Of a stretch of 64,000 nucleotides of DNA, positions 1-9,843 are shown piece by piece. Both the position numbers and the translations under genes were made by a program. The stretch lies in assembly GCA_965228165.1 (NCBI GenBank), contig CBDDHB010000002.1, forward strand, positions 620,001 to 684,000, written 5' to 3'. The stretch is from Oleispirillum sp965228165. GTDB lineage: Bacteria; Pseudomonadota; Alphaproteobacteria; Rhodospirillales; Rhodospirillaceae. How positions within the stretch are numbered: the first letter of the stretch is position 1; every line of letters starts with the position of its first letter. The notes under the pieces are model-generated. The model was given only the letters and a program-made list of their open reading frames with translations, searched no databases and had not been told where the DNA came from.

Positions 1-2865
1 CGCCGTAAAGGTCGAAGCCGGAGTAAAGCGCGGCCGACGTGGCCGTGCCGAGCGTCGTCGCGTTGGCCGCGCCGGTCGTCGCGTTGGCGGTGGTGTAGGC
101 GAGCAGGCTGTCGCCGCTGGAGAAGGTCCCCGCCGCCGCGAAAATGTAGTAATAGCCGTTGGCACCCGTCGTCGCCGTGCCGAACGTCGTCCCTCCCGCG
201 ATGGCGGTCACCGTCACCGCACCGCTGGACCCGGATGCGGCGACCGTGGTCCCGGCGTCCTTGTAGGCGGTCCCGGAAATCGCCTGCACGCCGTCGGGGA
301 AGAAGCTGGTCAGATAGGGATAGAGGCCCGATGTCAGCGTGAAGGCGCTACCGAGACCCGAAGCCGAACTGCCGTCCTGCAGTTGCGCCGTGGTCAGGGC
401 GGTGCCGCCGCCGGAACTGCTGCTCCTCCCGGTGGTTTCGGTGTCCCAATAGGAATTGGAGACGGTGCCGGATGAGTAGTTGTATCCGACGAGACCGCCG
501 AAGTATGAGCCGGTGCCGCTGACCGCACCGATGGCATAGGCTCTGCTGATCGTGCCGTCGTTCTCGCCGACCAGACCGCCGACATATCTCGTCCCGATAA
601 CGGCGCCGGTGGCGAAAACATCGCTGATGACTTTGGCGCTGTAGTTGTACCCGACGAGACCTCCGACATAGTAGACTCCCTTGACGGCGCCGATGGCATA
701 GGCGTTGGCGATCGTACCGGCGTTGTATCCGGCGAGACCGCCGACATAGGTGTCGCCGCTGACGGAACCGGTGGCGTAGGAGCCGGTGATGGTCCCCTCG
801 TTGTCGCCGACCAGGCCGCCGACGGCGTTGGCGCTGGTTGCGGTGATTGTGGTGCTGGACCAGGCGCCGATGATCGTGCCGTCGTTCTCCCCGGCCAAGC
901 CGCCGACGTTATAGCCGATGCCGCTGACCGAACCGCCGGCCAGGCCGATGTCGCGCACCACCCCGCCCGACCCGATAAGGCCGAACAGGCCGGCGTAACT
1001 GTCGCTGGTTTTGTTGATGGTCAGACCGGTGATGGTGTTCCCCAGACCCTCGAAGGTGCCGGTGAAGGACGTGCTGCCGTCCCCCCGGCCACCAGGGCGT
1101 CGGTGTAGGTGGTGCCCGTGGCGTCGAGGCTGGTCGCCAGCGCGTATGCGCCCGACAGGCCGGTGGAATCGATGGCGTCGATGTCGGACATGGAATAGAG
1201 CAGCGTGTAGCCGACGCCGTTGATGGTCAGGGCCCCGCCCTGACTCGACGTCGCGGCGGAACCGTCGGCGTTGGTGTAGCTGACGCCGGCGCCGTTGCCG
1301 AAGGTCAGATCCCCGCCATAGGTCAGGACCAGCCCGCCGCTGCCGGCGATGGTGATGGCGGCATCGATGGCGATGGAATTGGCGGCGTCCAGCGTCAACG
1401 TCGAACCGCTGCTCCACGACAGCGCCGCGGTAACGGTGATGTCGCCGCTCTGCGAGCCGCCCGCCCCGGTCGAGATGACGACGTTGGCGCTGCCCAGCGC
1501 GGTCAGCAGGGTCGTCGCGTTGATCACCGAATCGTCGCCGCCGGCGGTGAAGCCGAAGGTATCGGCCCCGTCCGAGATGGTGACGTTGTAGGGGTCGAGC
1601 AGCAGGGTGCCGAAGCTTCCGTGCGCCGCCGACAGGTCGGTGAAGCCGGTATAGGAAAGCTTCTTCTTGCCCGACACCTCCGCCTGACCGCCGTCGCCGG
1701 AGGTGGCTCCGCCCTTGGCCGAGATGGTGCCGGCGAAGGTGGTCAGCTCGTCCGACCAGACCACGATATCGCCACCGTCGCCGGATTGCGTGGCGTCGGC
1801 CTTGATGGTGCTTTGGGCATCGACCGTCACCGTGTCGGCATGCTGGAGCGTACCCGTGCCCTGGCGGTCGCCGCCGATCTTGACGGTTCCGCCGCCGCTG
1901 GCGCCCGAGGCGTCGAGGGTGGCGCCGGTGAGCGTGATATCCCGCCCGGTGACGGTGATCGCCCCGCCCGTGCCATCGCTGCCGGTGGTGTCGATCTTGC
2001 CGGAAACTTCGACCGTACCGTCCGATCCGGCCAGGACGACGTCGCCGCTGGTGCCGTCGACCGTCTTGGCCTCGATGGTGCCGGACATGTTGATGGCCTG
2101 GCGCGCCGTCTCCCTGGCCGCCGCCGCCGAAAGCTGCACCACGCCGCCAGCGGCGGAAATCGTGCCGGAATTGGCGACCAGGGCCCCATTGCCCGCGGCC
2201 GCGGTGGGGATCGCCACCTGCAGGAATCCGTCGCCCGACAGGTCCAGCGTCGCCTGTTCGCCCGAACCCAGCCCAACCTTGCCCAGGGGCACGGTGATGG
2301 TGCCGGCGTTGTCGACCGAACCGCCCAGCAGCGCCGCATAGCCGCCACGGCCGATGGTGATGGTGCCGGCGTTGGTCACGGCGGCCGAGGAGCCGGTGCC
2401 GGTGAAGGTCCGCTTGCCGGCCATGAAATCATCGTCGCCGATGTCCAGCGTCGAGGCGACGAAGCCGGCGGCATCGACGACCCCGGTCGAGGTGATGGCG
2501 ATCCCGTTGGGATTGATCAGATAGACCTGGCCGTTGGCGGTGATGGTGCCGGCGATGGTGGAGGGCGTGGAGCCGGTGACGCGGTTGAGAATCGCCGCAC
2601 TGCTCGACGGCTGGATGAAATTGACGCTGTAGCCCGAACCGACCGAAAAGCTTTGCCAATTGATCACTGCCGAGGACGAGGATTGGGTGATGGTCAACGA
2701 ATTATCGGTTGCGGTGCCGATGCTGGCGCTGCCGGCGGCGACGGAACCGCCGGTTGGCAGGTTCTCCGCCAGAGCCTGCGGCACACCGGACAACGCGGCC
2801 GCCGCCAACAGCGCCACCAGACGCGAGGTGCGGCGGGGTGAGAAGCGATGGCGCGGGTTGGTCAT
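1..2865 (-). pseudogene. TpsA-type secreted exoprotein (haemagglutination-domain, GLUG-rich), frameshifted, 3' end outside window
   Basis: This is the exported partner of a two-partner secretion system, a large beta-helical surface or secreted protein. A signal peptide (residues 1-33, ending ALA) precedes a TPS haemagglutination domain with the diagnostic NPNG motif at residues 118-121. A long Ser/Thr/Gly/Ala-rich repetitive region and GLUG-type repeats follow. The frame breaks at a run of six G (1081-1086). Adding one G or removing two restores a frame that stays open to the window edge. The start lies 10 bases after the tpsB stop, preceded by GAGGCAG, so both genes are probably one transcript. 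Family membership is certain; whether the break is real, a sequencing error or phase variation is unknown. Confidence 0.85.
445..1000 (-). repeat. GLUG-motif repeat array within the TpsA protein
   Basis: Past the frameshift, the restored frame has about seven imperfect repeats of roughly 25-30 residues. Each contains VGGLVG or VGGLAG followed by N.GTI and a SYATG- or AYAIG-like segment. This is the GLUG motif found in bacterial surface proteins. The array ends with an NSYWDTE segment typical of the last unit. These repeats probably extend the beta-helical stalk. Confidence 0.75.
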
Positions 2866-2875
2866 GGCATCTGCC

Positions 2876-4715
2876 TCAGAACTGTACGGAAAGGGCGAAG
2901 GTCAGGCGCTGACCGTGTCCCAACCCGTCGTCGAGCCGGTAGCGGCCATACTCCAGACTGGCATTCAACGCGCTGAAGCTGGCCTTGGGCGCGGTGCCCA
3001 GACGCAGGCCGAACCCGTAGGCGGCGCCGTGGGTGACGGCCGTCTCCAGCGCGGTCGGAGACTCCAGTGAGGCGATGCCGTAAGCGCCGAACAGATAGGG
3101 CGTCAGCACCGCCACGGCGTCGTCCCCGCCGCCGCATGGCTCGATACATGGCAAGGCAAAACTGGTGGGATACGGGAACTGCACCTCATCACGTAGCACG
3201 AAGCCGCTGTCGCCCTGGACCTGCCCGGCATCGACCGGCGACAGACCGATGGTATTGGCCAGGCTGATCTGCTCGGCGTTCACCATCGCCTGGTTAAAGC
3301 TGTTCTGTGCCCGTACCGCCAAGTCGAGCGCCAGGTGCGGGGCCACCGGCTGGGCGTACTCGAGCGTCATGTCGAGCTTCTGAAACACCGGGTCGGCACC
3401 CTGCCGGGATAAGGGCGTAGCGGCGGAATCGTCGCTCGGCGCCTTGCGCCCGCCGATCCCGAACGAGCCGGTCAGCCGCGTCGTGACCACGCCGCCGTCG
3501 GGAGCGAACCAGGTGACGGCGCCGCCACCGCGCAGGACGCGCAGGCGGTCGAGGGAAAGGTCCGTGGTCAGCGGCGTGATGATCTTGACCTGTTCCTGCT
3601 CGGAATCGAACGCACCTTGCAAATGGACGGTCACCTCGCGGGTACGCACCAGCGGATAGTTCAGCCGTGCCGAAATCCTGGAGAAGACCGATGCGGTCCC
3701 CAGGCCGCTGGACGATGTGACCGGGGTGGTGCGGGCATCGGTCGCTTCCAGGTTGGCGGTCAACCCGTCGGTCCCCAAGGGCACGATCACGCCTGCCGCC
3801 AGCGTCCGGTTGCGCGGTTCGCCGGTGAACGAATTGGCGGCCCCCCGGCCACCCGGCGGTCCGCAGATAGATCTGCTCGCCGTGGCCGGTGGGCGAATTG
3901 GCATCGAGGCCGAAGCTGGTGGTGTAGGTGCCCAGGTCCCTGGCCAGCGTGTTGTCGGTGGCAAGAAAACCGGTGACCAGGGCATAGCGGGCCTCGATCA
4001 CTAGCACGGCGGTGCCGGGTTGCGATCCCGGCATCAGGGTCGAACGCAGGGCCGTGCCGGGCGTATCCCCCGCCAACAACAGGGCCCGTTCGATCTCGGC
4101 CATGGTCAGGCCGTGCCGGCCGGCAAGTGGTGCCAGCACATCGGCGACGCGCCGGCGGATGGCGTCCGGCAAAGCGGACGTATTGATCCTCTCCACGATG
4201 CCGTCGATCACGACGAGACGCACCGTTGCGCCGTCCTTCAGGCGCTGCGCCGGCAGTATGACCCGGACCAGGCCGTAGCCCGCGACGATATAGGCTTGTT
4301 CGAGTTTGCGCGCGGCGGCGAACAGATCCGCCGCCGAAACCCGTTTGCCGGCAATCTCGCCGATGACGGCCTGCTCCTGCTCGCGCAGGGCCGGAAAACC
4401 ACCCTCGACATCGACCCCGGCGATGTCCACGAACAACCGCTCCGCTCCCGCCGGTGCCTCCGGTCCCGTCGCCTCCGGAATGACGATCTCGCCCCCCTGG
4501 GCCGACGACGGCGGAGCGAATGAACGCGGCGTGATCTGCGACGGCGACTGCGCGGAAGCCTCACACGCCAACCCCCCGCTTGCCAGGGCGAACAGCAAAC
4601 CGGAGAGACTGCTTCTCAGCGAATGGCCCAGTGCATTCCGCCGGGGTGGCCACGTTGGCTGGCCCGTGGTGGGGATGTTCCACCAAACCAGATGGTCTTT
4701 TTCCATCTTACGCAT
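2876..4715 (-). pseudogene. TpsB outer-membrane transporter (ShlB/FhaC family), frameshifted
   Basis: This is the Omp85-superfamily pore that secretes the adjacent TpsA protein. After a probable signal peptide ending ASAQ there is a POTRA domain (LFVDIAGVDVEGGFP to VVIDGIVERI), then the ShlB-type barrel, ending in a C-terminal phenylalanine (ALSVQF) as expected for an outer-membrane protein. The frame breaks at the six-G run at 3841-3846. Removing one G joins GEQIYLRTAGW to NSFTGEPRNR. The ATG at 4715 is chosen because it starts just before the signal peptide, but no strong ribosome site decides it, and 4706 is possible. It is the first gene of the tpsB-tpsA pair. Confidence 0.82.
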
Positions 4716-4883
4716 ATTCCATCGGCTAGGCCTTGACCGTACCCGGCTGCTTACTGGCGCAGCAAGAGACGAACCCCATCGTCGCTTGAAGGCGGCAGCA
4801 CTGTGGCTGAACAAGACGGAATGATGCGGGTGGACTAAATCAGAAACAACTCGTAGAATTACTAATTCCACTAAGATTCTTTA

Positions 4884-5060
4884 ATGATATTGATAATAGA
4901 CTATCCGAACACAACAGATGCGTGTCTGGAATATTTTCTTCTTCGCCTGGGCGCTGCTCCATGGGTTCGGAAATGTTGGCGCGAGACCACCTCCTTCCGG
5001 ACATCTTTGGGCTTTAATCTCATCGAGTACGGCTATGCCGTTCCCCTGCGTTCGAGCTGT
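4884..5060 (+). pseudogene. Remnant of a LuxR-family autoinducer-binding domain
   Basis: The plus-strand frame from ATG 4884 encodes a segment (residues 11-52) that aligns without gaps to residues 3-44 of the LuxR-type protein at 7658-8425, with 20 of 42 identical. Shared stretches include ACL, FL.RL, SLGF and YGYA. The similarity stops after YGYAVPL, and the frame then runs into the antisense of the histidine kinase 3' end. No DNA-binding half is present. It is best read as the surviving N-terminus of a truncated paralogue. The rest of 4716-5062 is AT-rich and probably holds the tpsB promoter; I see no other gene there. Confidence 0.55.
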
Positions 5061-5062
5061 CG

Positions 5063-7021
5063 TTATCCGCCGACCGGCAGGCGCAGGGAGACGACGGTCC
5101 CCCGCCCTGGCGCTGAGCGGATGTCGAGGCTTGCCCCCAGTTCGGCGGCGCGTTGGCGCAGGTTGTTCAGGCCCCGGCCTTTGCGGGCATGGACGAGGTC
5201 GAAACCGGCGCCGTCGTCGGCGATGGTGACGAGAACCGTCGCTCGTCCGGTCGCGTCGGCGTCCGGCAGCGCGCCGATGGCGATGCTGCGGGCGGAGGCA
5301 TGCTTGACGACGTTGGTCAACGCCTCCTGCACGATGCGCAGCACCTGCAACGCCCGCGAGGGGTCGAGCCAGGGCAGCGGCGGCAGATCGCCCATCTCCC
5401 AGACGATCCTAATCCCCGCTTCCTCGATCCTCGGGCCGAAGCGGTAGCGCAGGCTGGCCAGCAGAGTGGCCACGTCTTCGCCGATGGGTTCCAGCGAGTC
5501 GATGACCATCTTCAACTCGTCCAGCGCATCGCGCAGTAGCGCGGCGGTACGCTCCGGGCTCAAGGCGCCGCGCTCGGCCAGGGCCAGCGACGACATCAGC
5601 GCCGTGCCGATGCCGTCGTGCATGTCGCGCATGATGCGCTGGCGTTCCTCCTGCACGATGCGGTCCTGTTCGATCGACATCAGCCTGCGGTGCTGCTCGG
5701 CCAGCTCCGTCTCGCGCTGGCGCAGGCGGCGGTCGAGGGTGATGTTGGAATCCTCCAGCGCCTGCCGGGTGATCAGATAGCGCCGCTGCATGACGTACAG
5801 AAACGCCCCGAAGACGACGAAGGCGGAATAGGGGTAGAGGTCGATGGCGTCGGGGTCGTGCTGGGTGGTGATGCAATAGGCGGTGCGCAGGGCCATCAGC
5901 GGCAAAACCGACACCGCGGCCATGATGATCCGGGCATCGCGCCCGCCCCCGCTGAAGGCGCGCCAGGTGAACAGGCCGAGAATCGCCACGCCCAGCAGGG
6001 CATTGGCGTAATACTGAAGAGCGGCCGCACCGGACGCCCACGGCCACACCGGCAGGGTCAGCACGGTGGCCGCCGCCGCGTAGACGACGGTGCCGACCTC
6101 GAGACGGGGCCAGCGTTCGCGGTCGAACGGCGTGACGAACAGGGTGATCGCGGGCACCAGCCAACTGGTGGCGGCATTGACCAGGGTGGCGAGCCACAGC
6201 GAGGCGTCGTCGTCGAGAAAATCGCCGAGATACATGACGTTGCCGAGCCCCCACACGATGGCGGCGAACGCCAGCCGCAGATAGGTGCGGTCATCGCGGT
6301 CGCCCAGCCCGTATTGCAGCGCGATGAGGCCGAGCAGCAGGGTGACGAGGACGGAGGCCTGGGGCAGGACGCACTGCCAAAACCGCCGCGTTTCGGCCAG
6401 ACGGCCAAGCGCGGCGGCGTCGCCGACGAACAGCGAACCGAAGGCGTAGCCCTCACCGGCTTTGAAGGGCACGGCGATGTCGATCGCCACGGTCCGTCCC
6501 GGCGCGATGCTGCCCAGAGGCAGCTTGAGATAAAGCGGCTCGTTCCATTGCATGCGCCAGTCTTCGAGATTGGCCGCGACGAGACGCCCGTCGAGCCACA
6601 CGCTCCAGGCGCCCCCCATGACGCGCGTGGCATGGATCGCCAACGGCGCGGAAGCGGGACGGTCGGACGGCGGCGTGTAGAGCGCGCGCACCCACACCCG
6701 CGCCGCCGCCGCGCCGTCGCCGGAGATCAGGGCGCTCGGCATGGCATCCGGCAGCGTTGCGGGGGTCCACCGGACGGCGGAGAGGTCCGGCCCCCGCCGG
6801 GCCAGGGCGGCGAAACCGGCGGTGTCGAACCGCACGTCGGCAAGCGGCTCGATCCAGCGCGCGACGGTGGCAACCGGCGCGGGCGCGGCGGTGTCGAGCG
6901 CGCGCCACCAGAACAGCGCGAAGGTCAGCAGCAGCGGCAGATCGACGAACAGCACGGCAAGCCGCAAGGCGCGATCGCCCGGCGACTCAATCCCTGACCA
7001 GCCCCAACCGGCGCGCTTCAT
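5063..7021 (-). CDS. Membrane sensor histidine kinase (HisKA_3, 7TM sensor)
   Basis: This 652-residue NarL-class sensor kinase has one N-terminal membrane segment, a periplasmic beta-rich region (about residues 45-215) and then about seven membrane helices, resembling a 7TMR-DISM sensor. A coiled coil leads to the HisKA_3 dimerisation domain with phospho-acceptor H468 in MRDMHDGIG. The ATPase domain shows an N-box (EALTNVVKHA), DDGAGFD and GRGLNNL. The start overlaps the response-regulator gene by 35 bases, so the two are translationally linked and form a cognate pair. The signal cannot be told from sequence. Carbohydrate-like ligands are known for some DISM receptors, but that is only a family hint. 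Confidence 0.9.
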   Translation of the reverse strand: MKRAGWGWSGIESPGDRALRLAVLFVDLPLLLTFALFWWRALDTAAPAPVATVARWIEPLADVRFDTAGFAALARRGPDLSAVRWTPATLPDAMPSALISGDGAAAARVWVRALYTPPSDRPASAPLAIHATRVMGGAWSVWLDGRLVAANLEDWRMQWNEPLYLKLPLGSIAPGRTVAIDIAVPFKAGEGYAFGSLFVGDAAALGRLAETRRFWQCVLPQASVLVTLLLGLIALQYGLGDRDDRTYLRLAFAAIVWGLGNVMYLGDFLDDDASLWLATLVNAATSWLVPAITLFVTPFDRERWPRLEVGTVVYAAAATVLTLPVWPWASGAAALQYYANALLGVAILGLFTWRAFSGGGRDARIIMAAVSVLPLMALRTAYCITTQHDPDAIDLYPYSAFVVFGAFLYVMQRRYLITRQALEDSNITLDRRLRQRETELAEQHRRLMSIEQDRIVQEERQRIMRDMHDGIGTALMSSLALAERGALSPERTAALLRDALDELKMVIDSLEPIGEDVATLLASLRYRFGPRIEEAGIRIVWEMGDLPPLPWLDPSRALQVLRIVQEALTNVVKHASARSIAIGALPDADATGRATVLVTIADDGAGFDLVHARKGRGLNNLRQRAAELGASLDIRSAPGRGTVVSLRLPVGG

Positions 7022-7661
7022 AAAGGGCTTCCGTCTTCGAATGGACCTGAAGCTTCAGGTAACTGCGTTTGACGTAGGATTGCACGGTATGGCGGGTCAC
7101 GCCCATCATTTTGGCGACTTCGTCGTAGCTGTATCCGCGCGAGGCGTATTGCAGCACCGCCCGCTCGCTTTCCGCCAGGGCGACGGTCTCTTCCTGCGCT
7201 AGGCTTCCGGTTTTCTCTTGAGGCGGAACGCCCAGGCGGGCCAGCAGCTTGCGCGCGATGACCGGGCTGACCGGGCTGCCCCCGGCGTGCAGTTCGCGGA
7301 TTTGCTGAGTGAAACTGGCGGGCGAACTGTCCTTGAGCAGGTAGCCGGACGCCCCCGCCTCGATCGCCGCCATCACATGCGCCTCGTCGGCGAACACCGA
7401 CACCACCATGACTTCGCAGCTTTCGCGCCAGGGCGGACGGCGGGCGACTTCGCGGATAAGGTCGAGGCCGCTGCCGTCGGGCAGCCCCAGGTCGACCAGA
7501 AGCACATCCGTCGGCGGGCCGTCGAGCAGCGCCAGCCCTCCGGCCAGCGTCTCGGCGGTTCCGGTCAGGCTCAGATCCTCGGCGGCCTCCACCATGCGCG
7601 CGAAATCCTCGCGGAATTCCGCCTTGTCCTCGACGATCAGAACGGAAATCGCCGCGCTCAC
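6987..7661 (-). CDS. NarL/LuxR-family response regulator
   Basis: This 224-residue regulator has an N-terminal receiver domain (acidic E11, D12; phospho-acceptor D57 in LLVDLGLPDGSG) and a C-terminal LuxR-type helix-turn-helix (SRGYSYDEVAKMMGVTRHTVQSYVKR). GTG at 7661 is chosen because it overlaps the upstream LuxR gene's stop as GTGA and places the receiver core directly after it; a longer frame upstream is antisense-like. It should be phosphorylated by the kinase encoded downstream. The final 35 bases lie inside the kinase gene. Confidence 0.88.
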   Translation of the reverse strand: MSAAISVLIVEDKAEFREDFARMVEAAEDLSLTGTAETLAGGLALLDGPPTDVLLVDLGLPDGSGLDLIREVARRPPWRESCEVMVVSVFADEAHVMAAIEAGASGYLLKDSSPASFTQQIRELHAGGSPVSPVIARKLLARLGVPPQEKTGSLAQEETVALAESERAVLQYASRGYSYDEVAKMMGVTRHTVQSYVKRSYLKLQVHSKTEALYEARRLGLVRD

Positions 7662-8425
7662 GGCGTCACCAGACCGAGCGCCATGGCGCGGGCCACCGCT
7701 TGAATGCGGGAGGAGGCATTCAATTTGGTCATGGCGTTGGCGATGTGAAACTCCACCGTGCGGTGCGACAGGTTCATCCGCGTCGCCGCCTCCTTGCTGG
7801 ACAGACCGCGCGAGGCCCAGGCCAGGCAATCGCGCTCCCGCATGCTCAGATCGGCGGCGTGCCGGTCCTCCGTGCGCGGTTGAAGCTGCATCTGCATGCG
7901 GGTATGGGCATGCAGCGCCGCCAACTGCGCCACGGCGCCCCAGTCCGCCAGGAACCGTTCGAACTCGTCCGGGGCCATGGCGTTGGACAGCGACATGCCC
8001 GCCATCGGATGGCTCCCCACGGACCGCAGCGGCAGGGCAATGCCGCTGCGCATGCCGCAGTCTCCGGCCTCTTCGACGATGCGGCGCTGAATCGGCGATA
8101 GAGTTCCCCCCTCCTTATCCGGCCGGAGGCGGATGGCGTCGCGGCCGACCCGCACCGGCGTCAGATGCGCGATGCAATGATGCACCACGGGGTCATGGAG
8201 GTAGTACCGCTCCCGGCTGTAACGGCTCTGGTAACTGGTGGGGAAGTTGGACAGGGTCTTCACCCCGGTTTCCGATGCCGCCGGATCGCCGCAGGCGTAG
8301 CCGTACATCATCAGGTCGAAGCCCAGGGATTTCTGGAAGGCGAGCAATTCTTCCCAAGTGCGGTGCGCCGAACTCACCGCATCGAGACGGGACAAAAAAC
8401 CGTCGAGACACGCATTCATTTTCAT
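7658..8425 (-). CDS. LuxR-family regulator with autoinducer-binding domain (LuxR solo)
   Basis: The 255-residue protein has an N-terminal autoinducer-binding domain (about 1-170) and a C-terminal GerE/LuxR helix-turn-helix (LSSKEAATRMNLSHRTVEFH). In the ligand pocket the conserved Asp-Pro is present (D78-P79) and one tyrosine is kept (Y69). The tryptophan usual four residues before it is tyrosine (Y65), and the second pocket tryptophan is not found in TPVRVGRD. No luxI-type synthase is in the window. It overlaps the response regulator by four bases (GTGA) and heads that operon, so quorum-like or plant-like signals and the two-component pathway may be linked. The ligand is unknown. Confidence 0.85.
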   Translation of the reverse strand: MKMNACLDGFLSRLDAVSSAHRTWEELLAFQKSLGFDLMMYGYACGDPAASETGVKTLSNFPTSYQSRYSRERYYLHDPVVHHCIAHLTPVRVGRDAIRLRPDKEGGTLSPIQRRIVEEAGDCGMRSGIALPLRSVGSHPMAGMSLSNAMAPDEFERFLADWGAVAQLAALHAHTRMQMQLQPRTEDRHAADLSMRERDCLAWASRGLSSKEAATRMNLSHRTVEFHIANAMTKLNASSRIQAVARAMALGLVTP

Positions 8426-8603
8426 GGCCTCTTCTGCCTTAAATGAATCGGCTCTCCCTCCCTCTGAACAAGAGGCAGTATCTCAAATCGGATGCAACCT
8501 GTATGCCCCCCAAACAAGGGGCGAAATTGACGAAAGATCGAAGGCGGATGACGTGCACCCCGAATTTGGACCGGGCATCCGGGCTTTTCCGGGGTATTTC
8601 TGC

Positions 8604-9448
8604 TCAGAACGGGCCGGATGCGTCTGAGCAGGTGAGCAGCGATATCGGGGGCTTGTTGCCGATGGCGCTGTGCGGACGAACTTCGTTGTAGTCCTGGAGC
8701 CATTCCGCCATTTTCAGCCGGGCGTCGTCAAGGCTCATGAACCAGTGGGTGTTCAGGCATTCCGCTCGGAACTTGCCATTGAACGATTCGATAAAGGCGT
8801 TGTCCGTCGGCTTGCCCGGGCGGGAGAAGTCGAGGACGACATCCTTCTGATAAGCCCACAGGTCGAGGTCGCGGGACACGAACTCAGACCCCTGGTCGAC
8901 ACGGATCGATTGGGGATAGCCGACCTTCGCGCAGATACGTTCAAGCGTTTGCACCACGTCTTCGCCTCGGTAGCTGAATCGGGGATCGACCGCCGGGGAG
9001 AACCGCGAAAAGGTATCCACGATCGTCAGGATACGGATCTTGCGGCCCGTGGCGAGCTGGTCCTGGACAAAGTCCATCGCCCAAACCTGATTGGTCCTGG
9101 TGGCGCTCGTCCGTCGTCACGGAGCCGCGCCTTGACCCGCCGCTTCGGCGTCTTGTTCCGCAGTTGCAGCCCCATCTCCGTGTAAAGCCGATAGACCTTC
9201 TTCGCGTTCACCTTCCAACCCTCCCGGCAGAGAAGAACATGGACGCGCCGGTAGCCGTAGCGGACCCGCGTCTCGCAGATCTGTCGGATTCGCAGCTTGA
9301 GATCGGCCTGCTCGCGATGCTTGGGCTTGTAAGTGTAGAGGGAGCGATCGACCTGCAGAGCAGAACAGGCCTTGCGGACCGATACCTGCCAGGTCTCTCG
9401 CACCTCATCGACAAGCCGACGTTTGCGGGCAGGCCTCAGAGCTTTTTT
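8604..9448 (-). pseudogene. IS3-family transposase OrfB (integrase core), frameshifted
   Basis: This is the DDE catalytic subunit. The expected motifs are all present: YGYRRVHVLL, NQVWAMDFV with the first Asp, RVDQGSEFVS with the second Asp, and NAFIESFNGKFRAECLN with the Glu. The frame breaks near 9113: after KARLRDD one base is missing before RTSATRTNQVW. The 5' part is entered by -1 frameshifting from orfA, continuing as ALRPARKRRLVDEV. With one base restored the protein is full length. Confidence 0.85.
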
Positions 9449-9702
9449 GCGAGAACGTCCTGGAGCATCGCCTTGTCCAGGCTGAGGTCCGCCACGATCC
9501 GCTTGAGTTTGGCGTTCTCCTCCTCAAGCTGCCGCAAGCGCTTGACCTCGGTGGGCATCAACCCCGCGTAGCGTTTGCGCCAGTTGTAAAAGGTCGCCTC
9601 GGCGATACCGGCCTTGCGGCAAACCTCCGTGATCGGGATGCCGTCTTCCGCTTGCTTCAGAATGAACGCGATCTGGGCCTCGCTGAACTTCGACGTCTTC
9701 AT
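9436..9702 (-). CDS. IS3-family transposase OrfA (helix-turn-helix)
   Basis: This 88-residue protein is the DNA-binding part of the transposase. It begins MKTSKFSEAQIAFILKQ, has the HTH segment GIPITEVCRKAGIAEATFYNW and ends in a leucine-rich coiled coil. Near its 3' end the coding strand reads A AAA AAG (9443-9448 on the plus strand is a T6 run), the classical site for -1 frameshifting that produces the OrfAB fusion transposase. The stop is at 9436-9438, just past the slip site. Confidence 0.9.
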   Translation of the reverse strand: MKTSKFSEAQIAFILKQAEDGIPITEVCRKAGIAEATFYNWRKRYAGLMPTEVKRLRQLEEENAKLKRIVADLSLDKAMLQDVLAKKL

Positions 9703-9843
9703 CGGATTCTCCTTCTCCCGGCCAGGGGATCATAACTGGAAAATTCCAGATGTTTTAGGTCCGATTTAGCGGGGGCACGTCACGGAGACGGCATGCTTCA
9801 CGCAATGCCGACCGAAACCCGCCATTCCGCTTCCGGCCCCTTT

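Larger units (their letters stand above)
8549..9782 (-). mobile_element. IS3-family insertion sequence (IS407-like group)
   Basis: The element is 1234 bp. Its ends are inverted repeats beginning TGACGTGC, with further imperfect matching through GGACC, and it is flanked by 4-bp direct repeats CGGA at 8545-8548 and 9783-9786. This fits the IS407 group, which makes 4-bp duplications. It encodes orfA and orfB on the minus strand, joined by a slippery A-run. It sits between the LuxR operon and the metallophosphoesterase operon. orfB carries an extra frameshift, so the copy may be inactive unless that is a sequencing error. Confidence 0.88.
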
